Under the pieces are notes generated by a model. It did no database searches. It had not been told where the DNA came from and saw only the letters and a list, made by a program, of their open reading frames with translations. From positions 1-64,000 of the forward strand of contig JAIBBY010000002.1 in NCBI GenBank assembly GCA_019694455.1: 64,000 nt of DNA, in the 5' to 3' direction. Both the position numbers and the translations under genes were made by a program. This DNA comes from Pirellulales bacterium. Lineage in GTDB: Bacteria; Planctomycetota; Planctomycetia; Pirellulales; JAEUIK01. Positions 55,867-64,000 of this stretch are shown here, in pieces (positions within the stretch are counted from its first letter, which is position 1; the number at the start of each line of letters is the position of its first letter).

Positions 55867-58800
55867 TGTAGCCCCACGGTGTCGGCCGGGTTGGAATAGC
55901 CACGCAGGCGGCCGCCGGGCAAGAAGCGCGGCTCGACCATGAAGGTCGCGCCGACATTTCCCTTGCTGGCGTCGACATTGAAGCCGGCGCTGACGATGAA
56001 CGATTCGCCCAGCCGAGCGATGGTGAAATTCTGGCCGATGTTGCCGTTGCCGCCAATATCGAACGAGGTGCCGAACGACGACAGCCACTTGGGGCTGAGT
56101 TGGTAGGTGTAGTTGGCGATCAGCACCTGATTGCGGAAGGGGGTTTCGACATTGGCCAGATCGGGGCCTTCCAGCCAGCGGAAGCCGACGAACAAGCTGC
56201 CGCGTGGCGGACGATTCAAGTAACCGCCCACGGTCCAGATTTTTTGGCCGTCGTGGAAGAAATCAAAAACGCCGTCGGAGACGATCGTGGTGCGGTCACC
56301 GATGTACCAGTTGTAATCGTAGTTCAATAGGCCGAACGATTGGCCGAAGTTGTCGCGGTTCTTGGCGGGGAAGTAGGTGACGCCGGTGTTGAAGGTCATC
56401 CAGTCGATGATCCGCCGCTGGCCGGGCAGGCCACGTTTGGTTTGCAGGCGTTGGAAGAGATTGAGCTTGAGCGTGGCGAAGTCCTCGGCGATTTCGGCCA
56501 CCGGCGAGGTGACCGAGTCTTGAATGCCATAGCGCAAGGCGTAGAAGCGCGGATCGAATTGGGTCGGCACATTGCCATCGGGGAGCGGGCCGCCAAAGGT
56601 GTTGAAGGTGAAGCGGCGGCGGTACTGCTCCAAGTTGTTGTCGTCGATCTGGTCATAGAGCGGCAGATCGGTCATCGACTGATTGGCGCCGGAGAAGGCG
56701 GCGTCGGCCTCGAGGGTGACCTTGTGCGCCAGGCCATGCACATTGAACAGCGAGCTTTCGACGGACGGATTGGCGGCCCAGAAGGGGATGGAAGTGCGCA
56801 CGCCGGCCTGGCCATAGAGTCGGTTGAGCGGATCGCCGGACAGGTCTTGGCCCCAGCGGGCAAGTTCGCCCAGCGCGTAGGGGACCACCTTGGCAGGCCC
56901 GAGATCGAAGGGCAGGTCGACTTCGTTGCGGGTGACCAGGCGCTCTCCGCTGCGGTTTTGTTCCCAGGGAAACCAGACGAACTTGGCGGCGTCGATGGGA
57001 TTGTCGGGGAAGGCCGCCATGCGGAACTGCGAATAGCCCAACGCGGTGTGCTCGTAGAACGTCAGGCTGTCGTTCAAGAACGATTGGCCGAGCCAGAAGT
57101 GGTCGAAGCGGGCCTGCTGCGTCTCGCTGAAGAAATTGTTGAGGCGCGACTGCGTGCGCAGCGACCAGGAGCGGTTGTTGACCAGGCGGCGCAGTTCGAG
57201 CGTGGTGCTCTCGTCTTTGAATTCGTCCCACTCGCGCTCGTAGTACTGCTCCAAAAAGTTGCGGTCGCTGATCCAGCCAAACTCGCCCGAGAGGATGAAG
57301 TTGTTTGGCAAGAGTTGGCGATGGCGATTCAGCACGCGCCAGCGATAGTTTTTGGGGAAGGGAACGTCTTTGCGGTCGCTGCCGAGGGTATCGCCAACGC
57401 CGGTGTCGTTGATGGCCCAAGCGTCGAGCAGGCCGGAAGTGGGTCCGCCGAGACCCAGGAAGTTGGGCCGGGTATAGGTGAAGGTGGTGCCGTGACCGAG
57501 TCCGCGCTCGCTGAGGTAGTCGGCATGCACGCGCCAGTCGGTGCCCTGCGGCTTGTTGCGAATGCCAAGCAGTTCCCACACTCCAAAGGAGGTGAGGACC
57601 TGCGTGCCGAAGATGCGGTCGTTGCGCAGTTGAATGCGCTTCAAAAAGAAACTGGGGTCGCTCAGGTCGGCGGCGAACACTGGCCAATAGAAGACCGGCA
57701 CGGCCCCCATGTAGACCAAATTGTTGCGGCTGGAGATGCTCTGCCGATGATCGACCAGCGGCTCTCCCTCGGCGTTGACGGCGGGCAGACCGGTGGCGGG
57801 ATCGATCAGCGGAAATTGACTGTCGGTGAACTCGATCTCGCCCGACTGAATGCGGTAGCGCGGGGCGCCCAGTTGGCTGGAGGTGGCGAAGCTGTCGCGC
57901 AGAAGGAACCGATCGCGACCGGTGATCTGCACCAACTGTGATCGCAGGCGGAAGGGTTGGCCGATCAGCGGCGCCTCGGTGCGCAGTTCGCTGTTGAGCA
58001 CAATGCCGTTCTCATTGCGCACGTTGTAATACATGCGATCGGCGTGGATCGTGCGCTCGCCCTCGCGGAAGACGATGTTGCCTTCCAGGTACAGCTCGAG
58101 CGGTTGATCGAGCGGTTGCAGCGTGCCGGCGCGGATGTCTGGTGTTTGGCTGTTGGGCTGTCGCTCGTTGCGCATCCAGATCACCGCGCGATCGGCGGCG
58201 ATGTCGAGCGCGCCGAGGCTGCCGACCCCTTGCACGATGATGTTGATGCCCGAGTCGATGGTGGCCACCCACTCCGATTGATCGGCGCTAGGGAACCATT
58301 GAATCTGCGGTTCGACGCTGCTGCGCGGCAAGACGAGCACGCGGCGCGTGCCGGCGGGCAAACTATTGAGGACGGCGTCGGGCTGTTCGACGCGTGGGCC
58401 GGGCGCGACCATCGGCGGCGCCGGGAGGGGTGAAATCGCGGGGGGCGCGATTTGTTGGGTTTCTTGCAGGCCGCGCTGCTTGGGGTCGCGAGCGCGGCTG
58501 GCGCGATGAAAGACTTCGGGACGCGGCAGGGGATCTTCGGTCGGTGGCGGCGTCTTAAGGCGGAAGGCGCTGACGGTGTCGAACTCGCCGAGCCAGGTGG
58601 CGTCGTCGATCGTCGCGCGGCGACCATCTTCGCCGACAAACGTGCCGCGCACCGCGCCTTCGAGATAGGTGATGGCGCGGGTATGCACCGCGGCGCCGTC
58701 GGGCTCGCGCAACACCCAGATGACGGCGCGATCTGCCTGGGCCGACGAATCGTGCTGCTCGATGCGGCAGGCGTCGAGCGTGTAGACATCGTACTCGCCC

Positions 58801-59165
58801 AGGCGCCAATGGCTGGCGCGGTCGGCGGAGATGGTGAGCGGCAGGAGCGGATCGGGGATCGGCAGATCGACACTGGCGCGCGCGATCCAGGGCGCGAGGA
58901 GCCACAGCGCCAGCGCCAGCGCGCAGCGCCACAGCGCGGCGCGATCTTCGCGCAGCGCTTGGCACGAGCGACTCGTTCGACTCGCCGAAGGCTTGTTCAG
59001 TGTTGCGATCCCTTGCCCGCGCGATGCCCTGGTTGCAGACGAGCCGGCGACGTCCCAAGACGTACGCCAAGCGGCTGTTAGGAAGAGAACGGGGGCGCCG
59101 CGCCGGGCGGGGATTGTAGGAATGGCGGTCAGCCAGAGCAAGGCATCTTCAGCGCGGCCGCGCAA
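55863..59165 (-). CDS. lptD: LPS-assembly protein LptD-like outer-membrane protein
   Basis: A frame of 1100 residues. A signal-peptide-like stretch (CALALALWLLAPWIARA) lies only at about 81-97, so the true start is probably close to residue 70 (a CTG or other rare codon) rather than the TTG at 59165. An OstA/LptA-like part lies near 360-420 (LEGNIVFREGERTIHADRMY), followed by a long beta-barrel part with alternating aromatic strands (VPVFYWPVFAADLSDPSFFL, GRLRGYSNPADTVGL at the end). LptD inserts lipopolysaccharide in the outer leaflet. It is larger than E. coli LptD (784) because of an extended N-terminal region. Same operon as GT39-like and dgkA. Confidence 0.88.
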   Translation of the reverse strand: MRGRAEDALLWLTAIPTIPARRGAPVLFLTAAWRTSWDVAGSSATRASRGQGIATLNKPSASRTSRSCQALREDRAALWRCALALALWLLAPWIARASVDLPIPDPLLPLTISADRASHWRLGEYDVYTLDACRIEQHDSSAQADRAVIWVLREPDGAAVHTRAITYLEGAVRGTFVGEDGRRATIDDATWLGEFDTVSAFRLKTPPPTEDPLPRPEVFHRASRARDPKQRGLQETQQIAPPAISPLPAPPMVAPGPRVEQPDAVLNSLPAGTRRVLVLPRSSVEPQIQWFPSADQSEWVATIDSGINIIVQGVGSLGALDIAADRAVIWMRNERQPNSQTPDIRAGTLQPLDQPLELYLEGNIVFREGERTIHADRMYYNVRNENGIVLNSELRTEAPLIGQPFRLRSQLVQITGRDRFLLRDSFATSSQLGAPRYRIQSGEIEFTDSQFPLIDPATGLPAVNAEGEPLVDHRQSISSRNNLVYMGAVPVFYWPVFAADLSDPSFFLKRIQLRNDRIFGTQVLTSFGVWELLGIRNKPQGTDWRVHADYLSERGLGHGTTFTYTRPNFLGLGGPTSGLLDAWAINDTGVGDTLGSDRKDVPFPKNYRWRVLNRHRQLLPNNFILSGEFGWISDRNFLEQYYEREWDEFKDESTTLELRRLVNNRSWSLRTQSRLNNFFSETQQARFDHFWLGQSFLNDSLTFYEHTALGYSQFRMAAFPDNPIDAAKFVWFPWEQNRSGERLVTRNEVDLPFDLGPAKVVPYALGELARWGQDLSGDPLNRLYGQAGVRTSIPFWAANPSVESSLFNVHGLAHKVTLEADAAFSGANQSMTDLPLYDQIDDNNLEQYRRRFTFNTFGGPLPDGNVPTQFDPRFYALRYGIQDSVTSPVAEIAEDFATLKLNLFQRLQTKRGLPGQRRIIDWMTFNTGVTYFPAKNRDNFGQSFGLLNYDYNWYIGDRTTIVSDGVFDFFHDGQKIWTVGGYLNRPPRGSLFVGFRWLEGPDLANVETPFRNQVLIANYTYQLSPKWLSSFGTSFDIGGNGNIGQNFTIARLGESFIVSAGFNVDASKGNVGATFMVEPRFLPGGRLRGYSNPADTVGLQ

Positions 59166-59181
59166 CCCTCAAGTCACTGGC

Positions 59182-60390
59182 TTACTTGTCTTTACGCGCA
59201 CTGAGTTGGCCGTCGATCCAGGCCGCGCCAGCCGCCGCCAAGAGGGCGAAGGCGGGCATGGCTGGCGCGCGCATGCGCATGTCGGTCCAGTAAAAGAGGT
59301 GGGCCGCGGCAAGCGTGGCAATCAAGAGCAGCGAGGGGAGCCAGAGCCGCCAGCCGACGCGTTCGATCCACAACAGGCCGACCAGCGCCAGCGCAAACAC
59401 CGCAAAGTACCAGCCGGCGATGGCAAGCCGCGCGAACTGCGCGGACCGCGTACCGGTCGGTCCGGCGCGCAGCGGCGCCAGACGCCAAAAGCTTTGCTGG
59501 CGGTAGATCGCGGCGCGCAGAAAATCGCGCCCGGCGGCGGCGATGTGGGCCCGGGCGAGTCGATAGGCCAAGGCGTCCTCGTCGATCTCGCTGGCGACTT
59601 CTTCCTCAGCCAGCGTCTGCTGCCACGCTTGCACAAATTCGGCAGAGTCCCAGGTTTCGCCGCGCCGCCGCTGGCGCAAGAAATCGTAGAACCGCGGGTT
59701 GTTGCCCAAGAGCAGCGTATAGCCGCCATGCGTGGTGGTAATCAGTGGCTGCCCGAGTTGCAGGGCGTTGCGAATGGCCCACGGGGCGAGCGTGGCCATA
59801 GCTACCAGCAGGGCCATGGCCGCCCAGCGCGGCTGATAGCGCTTGCCGGCCGCCGCGCCGACCAGCGGCAGGCAGGCGATCATCCACAGCGCGAAGGTGG
59901 GACGGCAGAGAATGGCTAGCCCACCAGCAATTCCCACGGCAAGCGCGGCGATGGCGCCGCCGCGTGTCTGGGCGCGGCAGAGAGAGTAAAGCACGAGACT
60001 GGCAAGAAATGTGGCGAGCGTTTCGGTCATCACCTGCGTCGAGCTAGCGAGCAGAATGGGGTCGCACGTCACCACCAGCGCCGCCAGCAGCGCGCAGCGT
60101 CGCAACCCTAGCGCGCGCGCGGTGAGGAGCGTTAACGCCACCGTTGCCAAGCCGGCCAGCCAATGCAGCGCCGCGACGGACCAGATGGATTGAGCATCGA
60201 TGCGCTGCGCGGCGGCCAAGAGCAGTGGATAGAGGGGGGGGCGCCAGGCGGAAGGGGCGCCGTTGCGCAGGAAATTGCCGTGCTCCAGGAGACTGGTGGC
60301 GTACTGGCGATAACTGTCGGGGTCGGCGGCGAGCGAATCGGCGCCATGCCAGAGCGCGGCGGCGCGGATCAGACCGGCCACGCAGAGCAC
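59182..60390 (-). CDS. GT39-like polytopic glycosyltransferase (dolichyl-phosphate-mannose transferase type)
   Basis: A 402-residue membrane protein with about nine hydrophobic helices. The first periplasmic loop has DPDSYRQYATSLLEHGNFL and WRPPLYPLLLAAA, typical of GT39/ArnT-like enzymes, which use polyprenyl-phosphate sugars. The recorded GTG start (60390) leaves only a few residues before the first helix. The frame stays open further upstream (QRLDGQFWLVLCVAGL) without ATG, GTG or TTG, so the true start may be a rare codon. It precedes LptD by 16 bases; a role in lipid or envelope glycosylation is inferred. Confidence 0.82.
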   Translation of the reverse strand: MLCVAGLIRAAALWHGADSLAADPDSYRQYATSLLEHGNFLRNGAPSAWRPPLYPLLLAAAQRIDAQSIWSVAALHWLAGLATVALTLLTARALGLRRCALLAALVVTCDPILLASSTQVMTETLATFLASLVLYSLCRAQTRGGAIAALAVGIAGGLAILCRPTFALWMIACLPLVGAAAGKRYQPRWAAMALLVAMATLAPWAIRNALQLGQPLITTTHGGYTLLLGNNPRFYDFLRQRRRGETWDSAEFVQAWQQTLAEEEVASEIDEDALAYRLARAHIAAAGRDFLRAAIYRQQSFWRLAPLRAGPTGTRSAQFARLAIAGWYFAVFALALVGLLWIERVGWRLWLPSLLLIATLAAAHLFYWTDMRMRAPAMPAFALLAAAGAAWIDGQLSARKDK

Positions 60391-60573
60391 GAGCCAGAAT
60401 TGGCCGTCGAGCCGCTGGAATGGTGGTTCGGCGGCCGAAGGATTGGCATGCTGCGCGCCGTGCGGGTGGATTGGTAGAATTCGCGTTCTCCCACAAACGA
60501 GACAGCCGCCGCGGACCCCTGTGCCGGTGGCGGTACGACTATCTTGTGCAACCGCGAGCGCATTTCCAACAGC

Positions 60574-62805
60574 ATGTCGTATTCACCGTTGAGTGAGAAA
60601 ATCGCGGGTCGCCTGATCGCCTGGCGGTGGCCGCTGTTGTTGCTGGCGGCGGTGGCCGTTGTCCTGTCGATCCGACCGGCTGGCCGCCTCGGATTCGATC
60701 GATCGATCGAGAACATGTTCGCGCCCGACGATCCGCTGCTTGTGCCGTACCGGCAGCTCAAGCAGATCTTTGGCGGCAACGAGGTGGCGCTGGCGGCATA
60801 TATCGATCCGGAGTTGCTCACCAGCGACGGCATGGCGCGGCTCGCGGATGTGAGCCAAAAGATGGAGGCCGTGCCCGGGGTGGCGGGGGTGATGAGCCTG
60901 ACCACGACGCCAATGGGAGTGGACCTGGTGCAAGATCCGCTCTTGGAACCGTTTTTGAAGTTGTTCGAGGGGTATCTGGTGAGCGCCGATCGGCGCACCG
61001 CCGCGGTGGTCTGCACGCTGGCGCCGGAGGGCGATTCGACCAAGCGAACGCACACGGTGAACGCGCTGCGCGCGATCATCAGCCGGCACGACCCAACTGG
61101 GGTACTGACCGGCGAGCCGGTGATGGTGAGCGAGGGGTTTCGCTATCTCGAACACGACGGCACGCTGTTGGGCACGATCTCGACGGTGCTATTGATGGCG
61201 ACCATCGTGCTGTGCTTTCGCAGCGTGCGGTGGGTGATTGCGCCGTTGGCGGTGGTGACGGCGGCCTTGTGGTGGACCAAGGCGGTGCTGGTGGTGGGCA
61301 ACTTCCGCCTGAGCATGGTGAGCTCGATGCTGTGGTCGATCGTCACGGTGATTGGCATTGCGCACGTGATGCACATTATCGTGCGATTTCGGGATGAGCG
61401 AGCGCAAGGCAAGACGCCGGAGAAGGCGCTCTTGGCCGCCGGCGCCGGCCTGGCTGTGCCGATCGTGTGGGTGTGCCTGACCGACACGGCCGGTTTTGCC
61501 TCGCTACTGGCCGCCAAGGTGGGGCCGGTACACGACTTTGGCGCGATGATGGCCATGGGGTCGCTGCTGGTGCTGGCGAGCATCGCGATGGTGCTGCCGG
61601 GGCTGTCTTTGATTGGCTCGATCGACGCCGATCCGCAGCGCGCCTGGGGAGAGCGGAACCTGGATCGGGGGTTGCACACGCTGGTGTATTACCTGGAGCA
61701 ACGACCGAAGCTGATCTTTGTGTCGTCGCTATTGTTTATTGGCATGTCGTTAATTGGCTACCGCTGGCTGGACGTGGAGACCGATTTCACGCGCAACTTT
61801 CGCGCCTCCAGCCCGGTGGTGAAGAGTTATCAGTTTGTGGAGTCGCACCTGGGGGGCGCGGGGGTGATGGATATTTTCATCGCGGCGCCCGAAAAACTGG
61901 ACGAATCGTTCTTGTCGCGGGTGCGCGCGCTCGAAGCGCGGCTGCGCGACGAAGTGCGGGTGGAGAACGCGCAGGGCGAGACCGTGCCGGGATTGACCAA
62001 GGTGCTGAGCCTGGTCGACGGGATCGACATGTTCGCCGGGGCGCTGGGGGAGGAACTGCGCGACAGCATGCCGCTGGACTTGTTGATCAGCAACTTCAAA
62101 AGTCAGATGCCGGTGGCCATGCAGGCGCTGTTGGGCACGGACCAGGCGCACGGCAATCAGTCTTACTACCGCATCATGCTGCGCGCACGGGAGCGACAAC
62201 CCTCGGCCCAGAAGAACCGCTTGATCCAACAGGTGCTCACGATCACGCACGATGTATTTCCCCAGGGGGCCAGCGTCACCGGCTTTTTTGTGCTGTTGAC
62301 CAATCTGATCGACAGCATGTTGCGCGACCAATGGATCTCGTTCTTGATCGCCACGGCAAGCATCTTGGTGATGATGGTGGTGGCGTTTCGCAGCGTGCCG
62401 TTGGCGATCATCGCGATGATTCCCAACGCGCTGCCGATCATGGTGGTGTCGGGGCTGATGGGCTGGTTTGGGCTGAAGATCAACATGGGGGCCGCGATGA
62501 TCGCGGCGGTGTCGATTGGCCTGGCGGTGGACGCTTCGATCCACTACATCGCCGAGTTCTTGGAGGTGCGCCAGGCGGGGCACGACGTGTATCGGGCGAT
62601 CGACATTGTGCATCAGTCGGCGGGGCGAGCGATGGTCTTCTCGACGTTGGCCTTGATCGTCGGCTTTAGCGCGCTGTGCTTCAGCCAGTTCATTCCGCTG
62701 GTGTATTTTGGCGTGTTGATGGGGCTGACGATGTTCGGCGGGATGCTCGGCAATTTGATCTTGCTGCCGCTGCTGTTGCGGATGTGGTCGGGCGAACGAC
62801 TGTAA
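60574..62805 (+). CDS. RND superfamily (MMPL-type) exporter
   Basis: A 743-residue membrane protein starting MSYSPLSEKIAGRLIAWRWP. Two repeats, each with one helix, a large periplasmic loop and a five-helix bundle: first bundle about 200-360 (VVTVIGIAHVMHIIVRF-like IVTVIGIAHVMHIIVRF, ending GLSLIG), second about 590-740 (AAVSIGLAVDASIHYIAEF, MGLTMFGGMLGNLILLPLLL). The second bundle keeps the Asp expected for proton coupling; the first has His in the equivalent area. Such proteins export lipids or hydrophobic compounds. It is divergent from the GT39-like gene. Substrate unknown. Confidence 0.88.
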   Translation: MSYSPLSEKIAGRLIAWRWPLLLLAAVAVVLSIRPAGRLGFDRSIENMFAPDDPLLVPYRQLKQIFGGNEVALAAYIDPELLTSDGMARLADVSQKMEAVPGVAGVMSLTTTPMGVDLVQDPLLEPFLKLFEGYLVSADRRTAAVVCTLAPEGDSTKRTHTVNALRAIISRHDPTGVLTGEPVMVSEGFRYLEHDGTLLGTISTVLLMATIVLCFRSVRWVIAPLAVVTAALWWTKAVLVVGNFRLSMVSSMLWSIVTVIGIAHVMHIIVRFRDERAQGKTPEKALLAAGAGLAVPIVWVCLTDTAGFASLLAAKVGPVHDFGAMMAMGSLLVLASIAMVLPGLSLIGSIDADPQRAWGERNLDRGLHTLVYYLEQRPKLIFVSSLLFIGMSLIGYRWLDVETDFTRNFRASSPVVKSYQFVESHLGGAGVMDIFIAAPEKLDESFLSRVRALEARLRDEVRVENAQGETVPGLTKVLSLVDGIDMFAGALGEELRDSMPLDLLISNFKSQMPVAMQALLGTDQAHGNQSYYRIMLRARERQPSAQKNRLIQQVLTITHDVFPQGASVTGFFVLLTNLIDSMLRDQWISFLIATASILVMMVVAFRSVPLAIIAMIPNALPIMVVSGLMGWFGLKINMGAAMIAAVSIGLAVDASIHYIAEFLEVRQAGHDVYRAIDIVHQSAGRAMVFSTLALIVGFSALCFSQFIPLVYFGVLMGLTMFGGMLGNLILLPLLLRMWSGERL

Positions 62806-62907
62806 AGCCGCCGGCGCCGGTTGCCCAGACAGGGACGTTTTGCGACGATAACCGCACGATTCGCCGCAGCATGTGATACCGCCACCAGTCGATTGAAGGA
62901 CTTCGCC

Positions 62908-64000
62908 ATGGCCGCCGCATTTCCGGAAATTGCCAAGATCGCGTACGAGGGCCCGCGTTCGAAGAACCCGCTGTCGTTCAAGCATTACAACGCCGACGAG
63001 TTGATCGAAGGCCGGTCAATGCGCGATCATTTGCGGTTCAGCGTGGCCTATTGGCACACCTTCCGCGGGCAAGGCGCCGATCCGTTTGGCGTGGGCACGA
63101 TGCAGCGTCCGTGGGAGGGACCGGTCGACAACGTGGAGAACGCGATTGGCCGCGTGCGGGTGGCGTTCGAGTTCATGCAGAAGCTAGGAGTGGACTTTTA
63201 TTGCTTTCACGATCGCGACGTGGCGCCCGAGGGGAAGTCGCTGGCCGAGAGCAACCAGAACCTGGACGCGGTGGTGAAGGCGCTGGCGGAGGAACAACAG
63301 CGGACCGGCATTCGCTTGCTGTGGGGCACGGCGAACTTGTTCAGCAATCCGCGTTATGTACATGGGGCGGCGACCAGTCCCAACGCCGACGCCTTTGCCT
63401 ACGCCGCCGCGCAGGTGAAGAAGGCGATTGAAGCGACGCACGCGCTGGGCGGCGAGAACTACGTGTTTTGGGGCGGGCGCGAGGGATACCAAAGCCTGTG
63501 GAACACCGACATGAAGCGCGAGTTGGATCACCTGGCGCGCTTCTTTCATCTGGCGGTCGATCATGCCAGGCACATCGGCTTCAAGGGGCAGTTTTTGATT
63601 GAGCCCAAGCCGAAGGAGCCGACCAAGCACCAGTACGACTTCGACGCGGCGGCGTGCATCAACTTTTTGCGGGCGTACGACCTGACCGATTCGTTCAAGC
63701 TAAACATCGAGACCAATCACGCCACGCTGGCCGGGCACACGATGCAGCACGAGTTGGAGTACGCCGGCAGCCAGGGATTTTTGGGATCGATCGACGCCAA
63801 CACTGGCGATCTGCTGTTGGGTTGGGACACCGACCAGTTTCCGACCGACATCTACCTGACCACGCAGTGCATGCTGGCGATTTTGAAATACGGAGGATTG
63901 AAAACGGGGGGCGTGAATTTCGACGCCAAGGTGCGGCGCGAGAGCTTTGAGCCAGTGGACCTGTTCTACGCGCACATCGGCGGCATGGACGCCTTTGCGC
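62908..64000 (+). CDS. xylA: Xylose isomerase, partial (C-terminus beyond right edge)
   Basis: 364 codons visible of about 436. ATG 62908 after GAAGGA. Signatures of the TIM-barrel isomerase: [24 protein letters not shown] (catalytic His and Asp), [12 protein letters not shown] (metal Glu), [28 protein letters not shown] and [20 protein letters not shown] (metal sites). It interconverts xylose and xylulose with two divalent metals. No other xylose gene is in view. Confidence 0.98.
   Translation, partial: MAAAFPEIAKIAYEGPRSKNPLSFKHYNADELIEGRSMRDHLRFSVAYWHTFRGQGADPFGVGTMQRPWEGPVDNVENAIGRVRVAFEFMQKLGVDFYCFHDRDVAPEGKSLAESNQNLDAVVKALAEEQQRTGIRLLWGTANLFSNPRYVHGAATSPNADAFAYAAAQVKKAIEATHALGGENYVFWGGREGYQSLWNTDMKRELDHLARFFHLAVDHARHIGFKGQFLIEPKPKEPTKHQYDFDAAACINFLRAYDLTDSFKLNIETNHATLAGHTMQHELEYAGSQGFLGSIDANTGDLLLGWDTDQFPTDIYLTTQCMLAILKYGGLKTGGVNFDAKVRRESFEPVDLFYAHIGGMDAFA

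Noticed and set aside
56340-57941. 533-codon plus-strand open frame
   Set aside because: Antisense to the LptD beta-barrel; composition is typical of GC-rich shadow frames and has no start context or domain.

Overview
The window looks like chromosomal DNA of a Planctomycetota bacterium, probably Pirellulales-like. The evidence is gene content: a DUF1549/DUF1553 plus DUF1501 secreted protein pair, a PEP-CTERM-anchored SUMF1-fold protein, an ECF sigma factor with a membrane partner, an RsmH gene followed by a proline-rich LysM protein, and LptD (a diderm envelope). It is GC-rich throughout. The two edges cut through a polyketide synthase (left) and xylose isomerase (right).

Left part, minus strand (1-14068): five co-directional genes form a putative specialised-metabolite locus. 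In transcription order they are a DegT/DnrJ/EryC1 sugar aminotransferase, an extended SDR, a WecD-like GNAT acyltransferase, a polyprenyl-phosphate-type GT2 glycosyltransferase, and a giant PKS of at least 3180 residues read as FAAL-ACP-KS-KR-ACP-KS-ACP-KS-AT. The first two modules have no cis AT domain, but the third starts one. A fatty-acid-primed polyketide combined with an N-acylated amino sugar is the likely theme. This is the most interesting system in the window.

Middle-left (14069-23800): a repeat-bearing intergenic stretch, a PEP-CTERM FGE-fold protein, and a plus-strand acyl-CoA catabolic set (AtuA, AtuA C-terminal-like protein, enoyl-CoA hydratase, acyl-CoA synthetase). After these come small unknown genes and a secreted GlcG/HbpS-like protein, whose upstream region carries four exact-period 156-bp tandem repeats. 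Diverged pieces of the same composite repeat lie at 14.5, 14.9 and 20.7 kb.

Middle (23792-29984): rsmH and a bitopic LysM protein in the position normally held by ftsL, a GT4 glycosyltransferase, divergent queA, and a NUDIX gene that ends at an intrinsic terminator.

Nuo region (30158-44901): a complete 14-gene complex I operon, nuoA to nuoN in canonical order on the plus strand.

Right part (45126-64000): a GH-A clan glycoside hydrolase; an ECF sigma factor with a LolA-like membrane partner; a secreted TPR protein with a CHAT-like domain that appears to lack the catalytic dyad; the DUF1549/DUF1501 pair; an envelope operon (GT39-like, LptD, DgkA) closed by a strong minus-strand terminator; an RND/MMPL exporter; and the start of xylA. 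I saw no tRNA, rRNA, CRISPR array, IS element or integrase.
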